Under the pieces are notes generated by a model, which saw only the letters and a program-made list of their open reading frames with translations, ran no database searches and was not told the origin of the DNA. From positions 186,001 through 250,000 of the forward strand of contig JAHDVF020000091.1 of NCBI GenBank assembly GCA_022606425.2: a DNA stretch of 64,000 nucleotides. The letters are read 5' to 3'. The number at the start of each line of letters is the position of its first letter. The stretch's first letter is position 1. A program made the translations under genes and the position numbers. This DNA comes from Lepidostoma basale (Eukaryota > Arthropoda > Insecta > Trichoptera > Lepidostomatidae). This document shows, in pieces, positions 31,301-46,300 of the stretch.

Positions 31301-34300
31301 GGCAGACCGAGGAAAACATGGCATGACCAAATTAATAAAATTTTAAAGGTTGGTCATATTAGAAGTCAGAGGAATCGATGTGTGTATATGACTCGTTTTA
31401 TGAATGTGGAGGAAGCTAGAGAGTATCTCAATAGAGACGAAGATGCAAATTGGAAACTGAATATGGTTGATCAAGGTGTTTACAGGACTTATGACCTGTC
31501 ATTGGTTGGGTTAAGCGCACGCTTTATGTAATTACAACATTCCCCATTCCACCTTTCTTTATGACAATGTGTGACAATTTTTTGGAAGTTGTATATATAT
31601 GTTAAAGTCCTATGCCAGATTTCACATGTCAGTTTCAATGTGCCATCTATGAAGATTTTGATTACATATGTTAATCTTTTTAAGATTACTCTATATATAA
31701 TCTAATTGATAACCCACGGTGGGTGAAATCCAGTATTCGTATACAAGTATACATTCACAAAAAATATTGAAGCTATAGAGGTTTGCCAGGATAGATTACT
31801 ATTCTGCCTGCCCCTACGGCATGATGGTTTGTTTGTTTGTTTGTTCATCTTTGTTTTGCAAGTTCCATGCTTCACATAAGGGTCGATACAAGAATACTAT
31901 TGTTCATTTTAACAAATTCAAACTTGCTCGTCACCCAATAGGCCTAAGTTAGTTTAGGTTAGGTTAGGTCACCTTCTCATCGAGGCATTCGACCAGGTCG
32001 GTAACGTAGGCCCGCAACCGCTGGTAGAACTCGTAGCGGGAAGCCAGCTGCGGAGCCCTATCCGCGCAGGCTCCGCGCCGCCCCCCCAGCCCGCCCAGCT
32101 CGCTGCCCATGGCCTCCAGCTCCGAGCGCCGGCTGGCCTGCGTCACCCGAAGCGCCTCCAGCCTGGAAAACAGAGACAGAATTAATAAATTTAACCGTAT
32201 TTAACGTTTTCCCGCCAATTGCGTTTTATTATTAGTCGGCGCATCGTTTCGGCCGTGATTGGTCGGCGAGCGACGTTGTAATTGGTCGGCACACGAAGCG
32301 CAACGTGGTGATTGGCCGACATTTTTCAATTATCGCCGGTTAACATCCGTCATCGGTTTTAGAGTCGATTTGTAGAACTTCGTTCTTTCTGACATTAATC
32401 ACGATTGTAATTTACAAACAGTTTATACGTTTCTTGTTTTGGGTTTTATGTTTATGGTTTTGTTTTTAACTAACAAACCATCACGCCGTCTCCCCGAAGG
32501 GGTAGGCAGAAAGAATGGACTGCTACACTTTTCTTTCCTGACATATTTCTCAATTCGCTTCCTCAACATTCATACATCGTGTCATGCACGCGCGTCGATT
32601 TCTGACTCCTCGCATGACCGACATTCAATATTTGATTTATTTAATCGTGCCACGTTTTCCTCGGTCTTTCTCTATTTCTGGTTCCATTTACATCGCCAAC
32701 ATATAATTTTTTTACCATTCATTCTTTCCATGTGTCCAAACCATCTTAATGATCCTTTCATTATTTTGTTCATTACACCATCATTCGCACCGCATTCACT
32801 TATTATATTTTCATTCGACACTCTATCATCACAGAGAATCCACACATTCGTCTAAGAGATCTCATTTTTACTTCATTTATTCTACTTTCATCCTTTTTTG
32901 CCAGTTCCACGCTTTGCTTCCATACATAATACATAAGGGTCGGTAGAAGAACACCATTGTGCACTGCCATTCTAGATAAAATAAATATTCTTTGCATTAA
33001 GATCGGATAGTTGGCTCACCGCTCCTGCATGATGTCGACCAGCTGCTGAGTAGTGAGGGTGGTCTGTCCCGATGGCACCAGGGGTCGGAGGTGGCCGCTG
33101 GACAGCGAAGCCTCGGTGACGGCCGCCGGCGCCACGGCAAACGGGTTTATCTCGGCCGTATCTGCAATCCGGAGACCTTCGCATTACACCTGACCGGAGA
33201 ACGATGGAAAACGGTAGGCGGAGACGGGGGACCAGGAACGGATTCTGGATGCTTACCTGCGATCTGCTGGATGGCGGGAATGATGTAGGATCCGTAGTAT
33301 GTCTCTTGTTGAGCTGCCATTATCTGGAAAAGAGGAAATCTTATTAGTAAATCTTAATCTTATCTTTATATACAAATGTGGTGGCTTTATCCCACAGCAG
33401 TCCTCTTGGGCATGCCGGGGACCAATGTAATCTAAAGAAATCAAATCAGTTTATTAACTCAAAAGATCTAATCTATTGAGTATAGGTCAAATATTATATA
33501 CATACAACATAGTACCAGGAACGCATTAGAGATGGTTCCACTGCAGGAAGACAAGACTTTCTAAAGTCAAGAGTATTTGTCCTCTGAACGTACCTTCATT
33601 AATATGAAAGACGTCGATCTCCGAGGAGACCGCATTCAGCAGACTAATTGCTCTTGCACTGGTGTCACCAGAGGCAGATTGGTTCTGGCGGCCGATAAGT
33701 AAAACAATCTGTGCTGTCGGAGAAATCTATCAGGGACAAAAAGACCAACAGCCTCTAGCACGGCCGAGTTCCCGAAATATCCCCTGATTAATTTAAAGAA
33801 ATGGGTTATGAGATGCCCATCTCTTCGAAGCTGTAGAGAATTGGTTCCGAGCATTCCTAACAGAAATGCCGTGGGATAGAGCCATGGATAACTACCATAC
33901 TCCCTCATTTAGAGATACCTCTCCCGCATAACGGAATATCTCGTCTCGTGAGGACTCCATATCACGGAACCACTTTCGAGTCTGCTCTGAACCAACGCGT
34001 TGTATAGGACTCTGAGCACATTGGGATCTCTGAAAACTCTTCCCGTCCGGACGATGAAGCCCAACATCCTCAGTGCAATGTCACAAATGCTCTCGATATG
34101 TGCAGGAAAAGTCAGCCTACTCTCATAGATGATCCCGAGATCCTTCATCGTAGATACATGTGCCAGTTGCTGGCTGTTCATTGTGTATCTATGATATACA
34201 GATCTCAATGCTCTAGTAAAAATGAAGAAATGGGTTATGAGATGGAAGATGGAGCCAGAGGGTTACTGAATGGAGGCCAAGATTGGACCGGAGAAGTGTC

Positions 34301-37300
34301 GGGAGACAGCCTACCAGGTGGAGCGATGATATTGTGCGGACAACAGGAAGGGCTTGGAGAACACTGGCGAGAGACCGAGAGAGACGGCGTTGGGGTGAAG
34401 AGGCTTAGCAGCGGATGGAGACAAGCTGACGAAGAATGTCACACGGAATGTGAAACTATTGACCATGGCACGCCATGCGCTCCTGTCATCCGCCAGTCTC
34501 CAGGCTGCAGCTAATGATAGTCCAGTCGGATCCTTGTTTTGATCGGACCAGCGGCTCGGTGGTCGCTTTCCCTCCACTTTGCACATGAAGATGACCTTTT
34601 CAAGGTTGTCCTCATCTATGTGTCCAAAATATTTCAACACTCTTAGACAGCACATCCGCGGGAGTCTTGCCTTGATACCCAGCTGGTGAATGGTTGACTG
34701 GTTTGTTTATGTTGCCGTCCAGGGTATACGCAGCATTCGTCGCAAGCACCACATCTCAAAAGCATCAATTTTTAACCTCTACGATGTTGGCATAGTCTAA
34801 GACCCGCAACCATAAAGGAAAACTCAAGAAAACAAGGGTCTGGGGACCAACAGTCTACGGATAAGGAGGGATGGGTCCACACTTATCCATTTCTTCAGAC
34901 TTATCAGGGGATTCTTTGAGAACTCCGTCATCTTGAATGCTTGTACATGAGGCTCCGTACGACCACTCGGAGAAGGAGCGCTACAAAAACCTGAGGCATG
35001 CTTAAATCATGAGATTTTCTTGAGGGCTAACGTAATATAATTCATCCCTTGGATATACTAATGGAAAAAAAGCATTTTTTTAAATATTAAACGCTTAGTA
35101 GGATTGCATCGCCCTTACGTATGGAAGCGAAGCTTGGAACTGGCTACAGAAGGTTAAATGTGTGGCTACTCTGTGTATGATAGAGTGTTGAATGAAAATA
35201 TAAGATGTGAATGCGGTGCGAATGAAAAGAATGGTAAAAAATTATATGTTAACGATGTAAATGGAACCAGAAATAGAATCGGAAGACCGAGGAAAACGTG
35301 GCACGATCAAATAAATCAAATATTGAATGTCGGCCATGTGAGGAGAAAGAGAAATCGACGCGCGTGCATGACGCGATGTATGAATGTTGAGGAGCGAATT
35401 GAGAAATATGTCAGGAAAGAAAAGTGCGGCAGTCCATTCTTTCCGCCTACCCCTTCGGAGAGACGGTGTGATGGTTGTCTTCGATAGCACAGACTGTTTT
35501 ATCTCCCAGCAAGCAGGACTAACCTGCCTCTGGTGATACAATCAAACTGCTGAACACGATTGCTCCGAAGATTGACGTCTTTCATATAAATGAAAGTACG
35601 TTCAGAAGACAAATACTCTCGACTTTAGAGAGTATCTTGTCTTCCTAATGTCTGGTATTATATATATTATATTTTATGTGTATGACATTCGCAAGAAATC
35701 AACTGAGATGCGAAGTCTCCGTACGCCAGGAGGAAATTGAACAGGTGGACCTATTCAGATATCTCGGAAGCGAAGTAACCAACTCTAATGACCTCCCCAG
35801 AGAAATAAGGTCACAGGTGGATAGGGCTGCAGCGTTTGCAGGCTGCCTGAAAGATGTCATATGGAGAAACAAGGACATGAGGACTGACAGCAAGGTACGC
35901 ATCTATGTCCATCCTGTGTGCGACCAATCCTCACATATGGCATTGAATCGGGGGCAGACACTGTCAAGACAAAGAGCATGCTCAGGACAACCGAGATGAA
36001 AACACTCCGCGCTATAGCTGGCAAGACCCTACATGATCGAGTTAGGAATACAGCAATCCGAGAAATCTGCGAGGTCAAAGATGTGGTCAGATGGGGACGT
36101 CAAAGACGGCGATACTGGCATGAACACGTAGAAAGGATGAGCTCAAATAGAATACCACACATAGCTCTCCATGGAACGCCAAACGGACAACGCCGACCAG
36201 GAAGACCCCCGAAACGGTGGAGAGAAAGCTGGAGTTCAGCGTCTCAAGAGAACCCGCCTGAAATAACAGACTCCTGAGTCTACAAAAAAGGGAAGAAGAA
36301 GAAGAAGATATTTTACCTGTTCTCAATAGATACCTTCAACATTAATATTGTTTGTAATATCTTTTGAGAATATAAACTGATTTGATTAGATTGAAATGGG
36401 AGCAAGCCATATGGGAATGAAACGCTTACCTGACTGTGGGTGACTGCTTTCCTGATCTGCTGCTTCTCCCACTCCTCGCCTCCGCTGTCCGGATCCATGA
36501 CTGAAAACAAGAAGAAAAACACTTATTTATTAAAATTATTAACACAACAGAGTTCTAGTTCCAACACTAATGTATGGAAGCGAATCATAAAAGGATGAAA
36601 GCATAATAAATGTGGTAGAGATGGGATCTGACTGCGTGCATGACACGGTGTATGAATGTTGAGGAAGTGAGAGAAATATGTCATGAAAATAAAGTGTGGC
36701 AGTCCATGTTTCTGCCTACCGCTTTGGAGAGACTGTGTGATGGCTAGTTAGTAAGTCTTAGACAAATGTATGACAAAACAATATCCAGGACAGGATACCC
36801 ACAGGACATAGTACAGAATAGCATAGGTTTGGACAAGACAAAACAGGATATGAAAGAACAAGACAGGACTAACCTAGAGACATGATAAAACAGGGCATAC
36901 GAGGTCTGTTCAAAAAGTATCGCGAATTTTGAATTTCCGCTGGCTACGTATATTTGATTTTTGATTTTTTTGTAGCGTTATGTTGGTACTCATGTCCCTT
37001 ACTTATGCTGACAAGGTCGGCCATTTTGAATGTTTAGTTAATTTTTGACAGCTGTTTTGCTTGGATGTGTTTTGGCTCGTCTTCGATTTTTGCCTATTCC
37101 AAAAAATGGATCAAAGAATCTGTATCAAATTTTGTGTGAAAAACAAAATAAAGTGCGCGGACGCATTTCGAATGTTGACTGTGGCATATGGTGAAGCTAC
37201 CTTGGACCAAAGCAACGTTTATCGGTGGTACAAAATGTTCTCAGAGGGCCGAGAAGATATGAACGACGAAGAGCGTGCCGGACGCCCGAACACGTCAACA

Positions 37301-40300
37301 ACAGACGAAAACATTGATAAAGTGAAGAAAATAGTATTAGCCAATCGTCGAATCACCGTTAGAGAAGTTGCTGAGGACCTAAACATATCGATTGGCTCGT
37401 GCCATTCGATTTTAACCAATGATTTGGGCATGAGTCGGGTCGCCGCGAAATTCGTGCCAAAATTGCTCAATTTCGACCAAAAACAGCATCGCGTTAACAT
37501 TGCTCAGGAGATGTTGGACTCGGTCCGTGACGACCCAAATGTGCTCCAGAGGGTCATAACTGGTGACGAATCATGGGTTTATGGTTATGACGTGGAAACC
37601 AAAGCTCAATCATCCCAATGGAAGCTGCCGCATGAGCCAAGACCAAAAAAAGCGCGCCAAGTTCGGTCGAACGTGAAGGTTTTGCTCACAGTTTTCTTCG
37701 ATTGCAGGGGCGTGGTGCATCATGAGTTCTTGCCACAGGGTAGTACGGTCAATAAGAATATTACCTGCAAGTTATGCGCAATTTGCGCGAAGCAATCCGC
37801 CAGAAACGCCCGGATTTGTGGAAGAACAAAAACTGGCTTTTGCACCATGATAACGCCCCTGCTCACACATCGTTGCTTGTGCGCGAATATTTGGCCAAAA
37901 ACAACACAGTAATGGTGCCGCAGCCACCGTATTCCCCAGACCTGGCCCCCTGTGACTTTTTCCTGTTTCCAAAACTGAAGAGGCCCATGAAAGGACGACG
38001 CTACGCCACGATTGAGGAGATAAAGACGGCATCGAAGGAGGAGCTGAACAAGATCACAAAAAATGATTTTTTTAAGTGCTTCGAGGATTGGAAAAAACGT
38101 TGGCATAAATGTATTATATCCGAGGGGAATTACTTTGAAGGGGACAAAATAGATATTCATGGATAAATAAATACTTTTTGAAAAAATATAAAATTCGCGA
38201 TACTTTTTGAACAGACCTCGTATATATTTTTATTATTTTTTGTATTGATTTGAAATCAATTAATACCTACACGAAATAAATTTAGAAAGATAAAATACTT
38301 TTAATCTGGAAAAATACATTATCGTGACCCTCTACAAATATTATTACCAAAAAAATCTGACGGGCTTGCGACGGCCCTAGGCACGCCACTGAGTACAATA
38401 TATCTACTACCGTCATCGGCGACTGCCAGGTTGATGGAATCCCTTCTGGAGCGAGCGGGGCCCGCTCCTCTGATGTGGATCCGGTCAGGGTCTTCATCGG
38501 ATGCCTCCTCCTCGCCATCGGAGCGCACCAGCCGGCCTCCGCTCCTCGACACGACTCGTTCAGGAACAGCGGTCTCCGTCTGAGTCTGCAAGGGTATGAA
38601 GTCCGAGCCCTCTCTCACCTGCAAGACCAAATCATTCAGTTTAACAACTGTTGTCTGTACCACCTGATGATGCCAAAGTATGTTGGCAAAACAGCTATCG
38701 CGACAACCTCATAAAAATTAATTAAAACTAACTAACCCGAAGAGGTAGGCAGTGAAGATGGACCGCCATACCGTTCCATCCTATCATATCTGTATAGCTT
38801 CCTCCACATTCATGCACGCTCGTAGATATTTCTGACTTCGAATGTGGCCGCCTTTCAGTATTTGATTAATTTTATCATGCCATGCTTTCCTTGGTCTTCC
38901 AAGTTTCTTTTTCCAGCCACAATATATATACAACATTTTGACCATTCTTGACATAAAACAAAAACCTATCCAAAAAAGCTATAATAGAATGGCAATGCAC
39001 AATGGTGTTCTTCTACCAACCCTTATGTATGGAAGCGAGGCATGGAACTGGCAAAAGAAGTATGAAAGTAGAATAAATGCAGTAGAAATGAGGTTACTTA
39101 GACAAATGTGTGGATACTTCGTATATGATAAAGTGTCGAATGAAAATATAAGAAGTGAATGCGGTGCGAATGATGGTGTCATGAACAAAATAATGAAAGG
39201 ATCATTAAGATGGTTTGGACATATGGAAAGAATGAATGGTAAATAATTATATGTTAATGATGTTATTGGAACTAGAAATAGAATCGGAAGACCTATGAAA
39301 ACGTGGCACGATCAAATAAATCAAATATTGAATGTCGGCCATGCGAGGAGTCAGAGAAATCGACGCGCGTGCATGACACGATGTATGAATGTTGAGGAGG
39401 CGAATTGAGAAATATGTCAGGAAAGAAAAGTGTGGCAGTCCATTCATTCTGCCTACCCCTCGGGGAGACGGCGTGATGGTTAGTTAATTAGTTAGTTAGT
39501 TAACCATTCTTCTCTCGTCCATTAATTACATATGTCCAAACCATCTCAGGGATCATTTTTTAATTGTATTTATGATGCAATCATCTGCCTTATTCCGTAT
39601 TCAAATCAAATCAGTTTATTAACTCAAAAGACATTACAAACAGGAAAATGTTTAAGGCATCTATTGAGTACAGGTCCAATATTATACACATACAACATAG
39701 TACCAGGAACGCATTAGAGATGGTTCCACTGCAGGAAGACAAGATACTTTCTAAAGTCAAGAGTATTTGTCTCCTGAACGTACCTTCACTAATATAAAAG
39801 ACATCGATCTCCGAGGAGACCGCTCATCATTCTATCATATATCTCAGGGACTCATTTCTACGGCATTTATCCTACTTTAATCATTTTTTGCCAGCTACAA
39901 GCTTCACTTCCATACATAAGGTTTGGCACTAGAACTCCATTATGTACTGCCATCTTTGCTTTAGTCGAAATATTTCTATTTGCAGTGAAGACTTTGAGAG
40001 GGTCATTCATTTTGTTCCCAGCACTGATCCTTCTTTTCATATCTTTCTCCATTTGCTGAAAGAGGGTCTGAGAAAACCAAACCGCAGAGCTGAAGAGAGA
40101 AATTGGACTAAGCTGGACACCTAAGGGAAAAAAGTAACTAACTAACTAACTAACCATCACGCCGTCTCCCCGAAGGGATAGGCAGAAAGAATGGACTGCC
40201 ACACTTTTCTTTCCTGACATATTTTTCAATTCTATTCCTCAACATTCATACATCGTGTCATGCACGCGCGTCGATTTCTCTGACTCCTCACACGGCCGAC

Positions 40301-43300
40301 ATTCAATATTTGATTTATTTGATCTTGCCACGTTTTCCTCTGTCTTCCGATTCTATTTCTGGTTCCATTTACATCGTTAACATATAATTTTTTTACCATT
40401 CTTTCCGTATGTCCAAACCATCTTAATGATCCTTTAATTATTTTGTTCATGACACCATCATTCGCACCGCATTCACTTCTTATATTTTCATTCGACACTA
40501 TCATACACAGAGTAGTCACACATTATTTTAAGAGATCTCATTTCTACTGCATTTATTCTACTTTCATCCTTCTTTTGCCAGCTCCATGCTTCGCTTCCAT
40601 ACATAAGGGTCGGTAGAAGAACACCATTGTGCACTGCCATTCTAGCTTTTTTGGATAGGTTTTTGTTTGCGATGACAACTTTAAGTGCACCATTCACTCT
40701 GTTGCCTGCCCCAACCCTTCTTTATAAAAAAGTAAATTTGTGTATTTAGGTAGCATGTTCACAGCGGATGGCCAAACGGATAGTGACGTCGAAACAAGAA
40801 TTTATCAATGAAAGTGAAAACGGCCGTTCACAATGGAGTACTGGTCCCAACCCTTATGTATGGAACCGAAGCATGGAACTGGCAGAAGAGAGTAGAATAC
40901 ATGTGGTAGAGATGAGGTCCTTAAGACGAATGTGTGTTAGAACGATGCACGACAGAATCTCAAATGCTGATATAAGAAAGGAGTGTAGAGCGGAAGAAGG
41001 TATTATGAAAGGATCGCTGCGTTGGTTCGGACATATGGAGCGCATGGATGGAGAGAGAATGGTCAAGAAAGTATACGTTATCAATGTAAATGGAGTACAG
41101 AGTCGAGGTAGACCGAGGAAAAATTTTAAGGTGAGGAAAGACGTCCTGGCTCGGAATATCAAGGTTGTTCCGTCTGTCAGAGGACATAGGCCTATGCCAG
41201 GGTGATAGCCGACGTCGGGGAGACCTGACATGGTACTCGAAGAAGAAGACTTACTTAAAAAACACTCCTCTTACTTTATTTATCATTCTATTGTTCGGGA
41301 ACAAGAAAACGAAGCAAGTTCCGCAATATCCTCACCTGCTGCCTCTTCTTCCTGGCCGCGTGGATGACGGCTGCGTCAGGGATGCCCCCGCTGTCCAGGA
41401 TGGCGCGGACGGAGCGGCCCGAGTGCCGGACGTAGGCGTGGCGGAACCTCTCGGCGCCGGCGGACGGAAGAACGTCCTCCTCGCACTCAGGGTCTTCGTC
41501 CTCAGAGCCGCTGACGTCTCCGTCCCTCATGGCGCACACGGCGGCCCTGCCGCTCAGGATAGCCCCCTCCAGCCTCTTCCTGGAGATGGCTGCCTCATCA
41601 GGCGGCTGCAACAACAAAGGCGAGAGTAACTAACCAATAAGCTGACTAACCATCACGCCGTTTCCTTGGAGGAATAGGCAGAGAGGATGGACCGCCACAC
41701 TGCTCTGTCCTGACATACTTCTCTAGCTTCCTCTACATTCATACATCTTAATATGCATTCCCATCTATTTTTCTGACTTTTAATGTGACCAACATTTAAT
41801 TAGACCATCTTTTAAATATACCGACTTTTAATTAGACCAACTTCTAATGTGACCAACTTGTAATTAGACTAACTTTTAATGTGACCAACATCTAATCAGA
41901 CCATCTTTTAAATATACCGACTCTTAATTAGACCAACTTCTAATGTGACCAAGTTGTAATTAGATCAACTTTTAATGTGACCAACATCTAATTAGACCAT
42001 CTTTTAAATATACGGACTTTTAATTAGACCAACTTCTAATGTGACCAACTTGTAATTAGATCAACTTTTAATGTGACCAACATCTAATTAGACCATCTTT
42101 TAAATATACCGACTTTTTATTAAACCAACTTCTAATGTGACCAACTTGTAATTAGATCAAATTTTAGTGCGACCAACTTGTAATTAAATCGACTTATAAT
42201 GTGACAAACATTCAATATTTTATTAATTAAACCATTATTTTCTTGTCCATTCGTTCCATATGTCCAAACCATCTCAGGGATCCTTTTTTAATTGTACTTA
42301 TGATGCAATCATCTGCCTTACATTTCTTCCTAGTTTCGTCATTCGCTATTCAATCATATATTGTATATTCCCACAATCTTTTCCCAAATCCAAGCTTCAC
42401 ATCCGTAGCATTGGCACTAGAACTCCATTATATGCTGCCATCTTTCCTTCATATTTCTATTTGGTATATTTTGAGAGCACCATTTTAACTGTTATCCGGA
42501 GGTGTTTGCATCCAGGAATTCCCGAGATAACTAAATCTAAACGGTCCCCACAGCTGTAGCAGAGCAAGGAGGCATATCTTATTTTATGCCCCAAATTACC
42601 GCACAGAGGCGCTTAGAAGTTCTTCTGTATTGAAAGTGATTCATCTTTTAAACGAGGCAGCAAAGGATATAAACCTCTTTGGATGCAATTATAGGGCATT
42701 CGTGAATACCCTTACGGTAAGGGCAACAAGGTGATAACTGGCATATTCCTATTCATACGGTTCTATGTATATTTCCTTTGATGAATCTTTTTCCACCCTA
42801 GATGTAAAGAGCTGACCAACATTATAATATCTTTGTAAGGGCCATCATATACTGTTTTACCTGCCGGCCGCCAGAAACATCCCTGCCACTGGTGACACCG
42901 ACGGGAAGAGCAATTAGTCTGTTGGACACAATCTATTCTTAGATTGACATCTTTCATATAAGCGAAACTACGTTCAGAAGATGAATACTCTTGACTTTAT
43001 GAGAGTCAGAGTTACAACAGCGACCGGGAGCAATGGAGAGATACGCTCCATAACCCGGCAGCCCCTTATAACAAGCGCCTGGTGTAGTGGCCGCTACAAC
43101 AGCGACCAGGAGCTATGGAGAGATACGCTCCATAACCCGGCAGCCCCTTATAACAATCGCCTGGTGTAGTGGCCGCTGCAACAGCGACCAGGAGCTATGG
43201 AGAGATACGCTCCATAACCCGGCAGCCCCTTATAACAAGCGCCTGGTGTAGTGGCCGCTACAACAGCGACCAGGAGCAATGGAGAGATACGCTCCATAAC

Positions 43301-46300
43301 CCGGCAGCCCCTTATAACAAGCGCCTGGTGTAGTGGCCGCTGCAACAGCGACCAGAGCTATGGAGAGATACGCTCCATAACCCGGCAGCCCCTTATAACA
43401 AGCGCCTGGTGTAGTGGCCGCTGCAACAGCGACCAGGAGCTATGGAGAGATACGCTCCATAACCCGGCAGCCCCTTATAACAAGCGCCTGGTGTAGTGGC
43501 CGCTACAACAGCGACCAGGAGCTATGGAGAGATACGCTCCATAACCCGGCAGCCCCTTATAACAAGCGCCTGGTGTAGTGGCCGCTGCAACAGCGACCAG
43601 GAGCATGGAGAGATACGCTCCATAACCCGGCAGCCCCTTATAACAAGCGCCTGGTGTAGTGGCCGCTGCAACAGCGACCAGGAGCTATGGAGAGATACGC
43701 TCCATAACCCGGCAGCCCCTTATAACAAGCGCCTGGTGTAGTGGCCGCTGCAACAGCGACCAGGAGCTATGGAGAGATACGCTCCATAACCCGGCAGCCC
43801 CTTATAACAAGCGCCTGGTGACGTGGCCGCTGCAACAGCGACCATGAGCTATGGAGAGATACGCTCCGTAACCCGGCAGCCCCTTATAACAAGCGCCTGG
43901 TGTAGTGGCCGCTACAACAGCGACCGGGTGCAATGGAGAGATACGCTCCATAACCCGGCAGCTCCTTATAACAAGCGCCTGGTGTAGTGGCCGCTGCAAC
44001 AGCGACCAGGAGCAATGGAGAGATACGCTCCATAACCCGGCAGCCCCTTATAACAAGCGCCTGGTGTAGTGGCCGCTACAACAGCGACCAGGAGCAATGG
44101 AGAGATACGCTCCATAACCCGGCAGCCCCTTATAACAAGCGCCTGGTGTAGTGGCCGCTACAACAGCGACCGGGAGCAATGGAGAGATACGCTCCATAAC
44201 CCGGCAGCCCCTTATAACAAGCGCCTGGTGTAGTGGCCGCTACAACAGCGACCGGGAGCAATGGAGAGATACGCTCCATAACCCGGCAGCCCCTTATAAC
44301 AAGCGCCTGGTGTAGTGGCCGCTACAACAGCGACCGGGAGCAATGGAGAGATACGCTCCATAACCCGGCAGCCCCTTATAACAAGCGCCTGGTGTAGTGG
44401 CCGCTACAACAGCGACCAGGAGCATGGAGAGATACGCCCATAACCCGGCAGCCCCTTATAACAAGCGCCTGGTGTAGTGGCCGCTACAACAGCGACTGGT
44501 GCAATGGAGAGATACGCCCATAACCCGGCAGCCCCTTATAACAAGCGCCTGGTATGGAGAGATACGCTGGCCGCCGGCAACAGCGACGGGAGCAATGGAG
44601 AGATACGCTCCATAACCCGGCAGCCCCTTATAACAAGCGCCTGGTGTAGTGGCCGCTACAACAGCGACCAGGAGCTATGGAGAGATACGCTCCATAACCC
44701 GGCAGCCCCTTATAACAAGCGCCTGGTGTAGTGGCCGCTACAACAGCGACCAGGAGCAATGGAGAGATACGCTCCATAACCCGACAGCCCCGTATAACAA
44801 GCGCCTGGTGTAGTGGCCGCTACAACAGCGACCAGGAGCAATGGAGAGATACGCTCCATAACCCGGCAGCCCCTTATAACAAGCGCCTGGTGTAGTGGCC
44901 GCTGCAACAGCGACCAGGAGCTATGGAGAGATACGCTCCATAACCCGGCAGCCCCTTATAACAAGCGCCTGGTGTAGTGGCCGCTGCAACAGCGACCAGG
45001 AGCTATGGAGAGATACGCTCCATAACCCGGCAGCCCCTTATAACAAGCGCCTGGTGACGTGGCCGCTGCAACAGCGACCATGAGCTATGGAGAGATACGC
45101 TCCGTAACCCGGCAGCCCCTTATAACAAGCGCCTGGTGTAGTGGCCGCTACAACAGCGACCGGGTGCAATGGAGAGATACGCTCCATAACCCGGCAGCTC
45201 CTTATAACAAGCGCCTGGTGTAGTGGCCGCTGCAACAGCGACCAGGAGCTATGGAGAGATACGCTCCATAACCCGGCAGCCCCTTATAACAAGCGCCTGG
45301 TGTAGTGGCCGCTACAACAGCGACCAGGAGCTATGGAGAGATACGCTCCATAACCCGGCAGCCCCTTATAACAAGCGCCTGGTGTAGTGGCCGCTACAAC
45401 AGCGACCGGGTGCAATGGAGAGATACGCTCCATAACCCGGCAGCCCCTTATAACAAGCGTTTCTGGTGTAGTGGCCGCTACAACAGCGACCGGGTGCATG
45501 GAGAGTTGTTGCTCATAACCCGCAGCTCCCTATAACAAGCGCTTGGTGTAGTGGCTGCAACAGGCCACTGTGAGCTATGAGAGACGCCCATAACCCGGCA
45601 GCCCCTTATAACAAGCGCCTGGTGTAGTGGCCGCTACAACAGCGACCAGGAGCAATGGAGAGATACGCTCCATAACCCGGCAGCCCTTTATAACAAGCGC
45701 CTGGTGTAGTGGCCGCTACAACAGCGACCAGGAGCAATGGAGAGATACGCTCCATAACCCGGCAGCCCCTTATAACAAGCGCCTGGTGTAGTGGCCGCTA
45801 CAACAGCGACCAGGAGCAATGGAGAGATACGCTCCATAACCCGGCAGCCCCTTATAACAAGCGCCTGGTGTAGTGGCCGCTACAACAGCGACCAGGAGCA
45901 ATGGAGAGATACGCTCCATAACCCGGCAGCCCCTTATAACAAGCGCCTGGTGTAGTGGCCGCTGCAACAGCGACCAGGAGCTATGGAGAGATACGCTCCA
46001 TAACCCGGCAGCCCCTTATAACAAGCGCCTGGTGTAGTGGCCGCTACAACAGCGACCAGGAGCAATGGAGAGATACGCTCCATAACCCGGCAGCCCCTTA
46101 TAACAAGCGCCTGGTGTAGTGGCCGCTGCAACAGCGACCAGGAGCTATGGAGAGATACGCTCCATAACCCGGCAGCCCCTTATAACAAGCGCCTGGTGTA
46201 GTGGCCGCTACAACAGCGACCGGGTGCAATGGAGAGATACGCTCCATAACCCGGCAGCCCCTTATAACAAGCGCCTGGTGTAGTGGCCGCTGCAACAGCG

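Noticed and set aside
33401..34208. Long minus-strand frames as a reverse transcriptase gene
   Set aside because: A frame-shifted 3' fragment of the second LINE family with its tail; no RT catalytic core.
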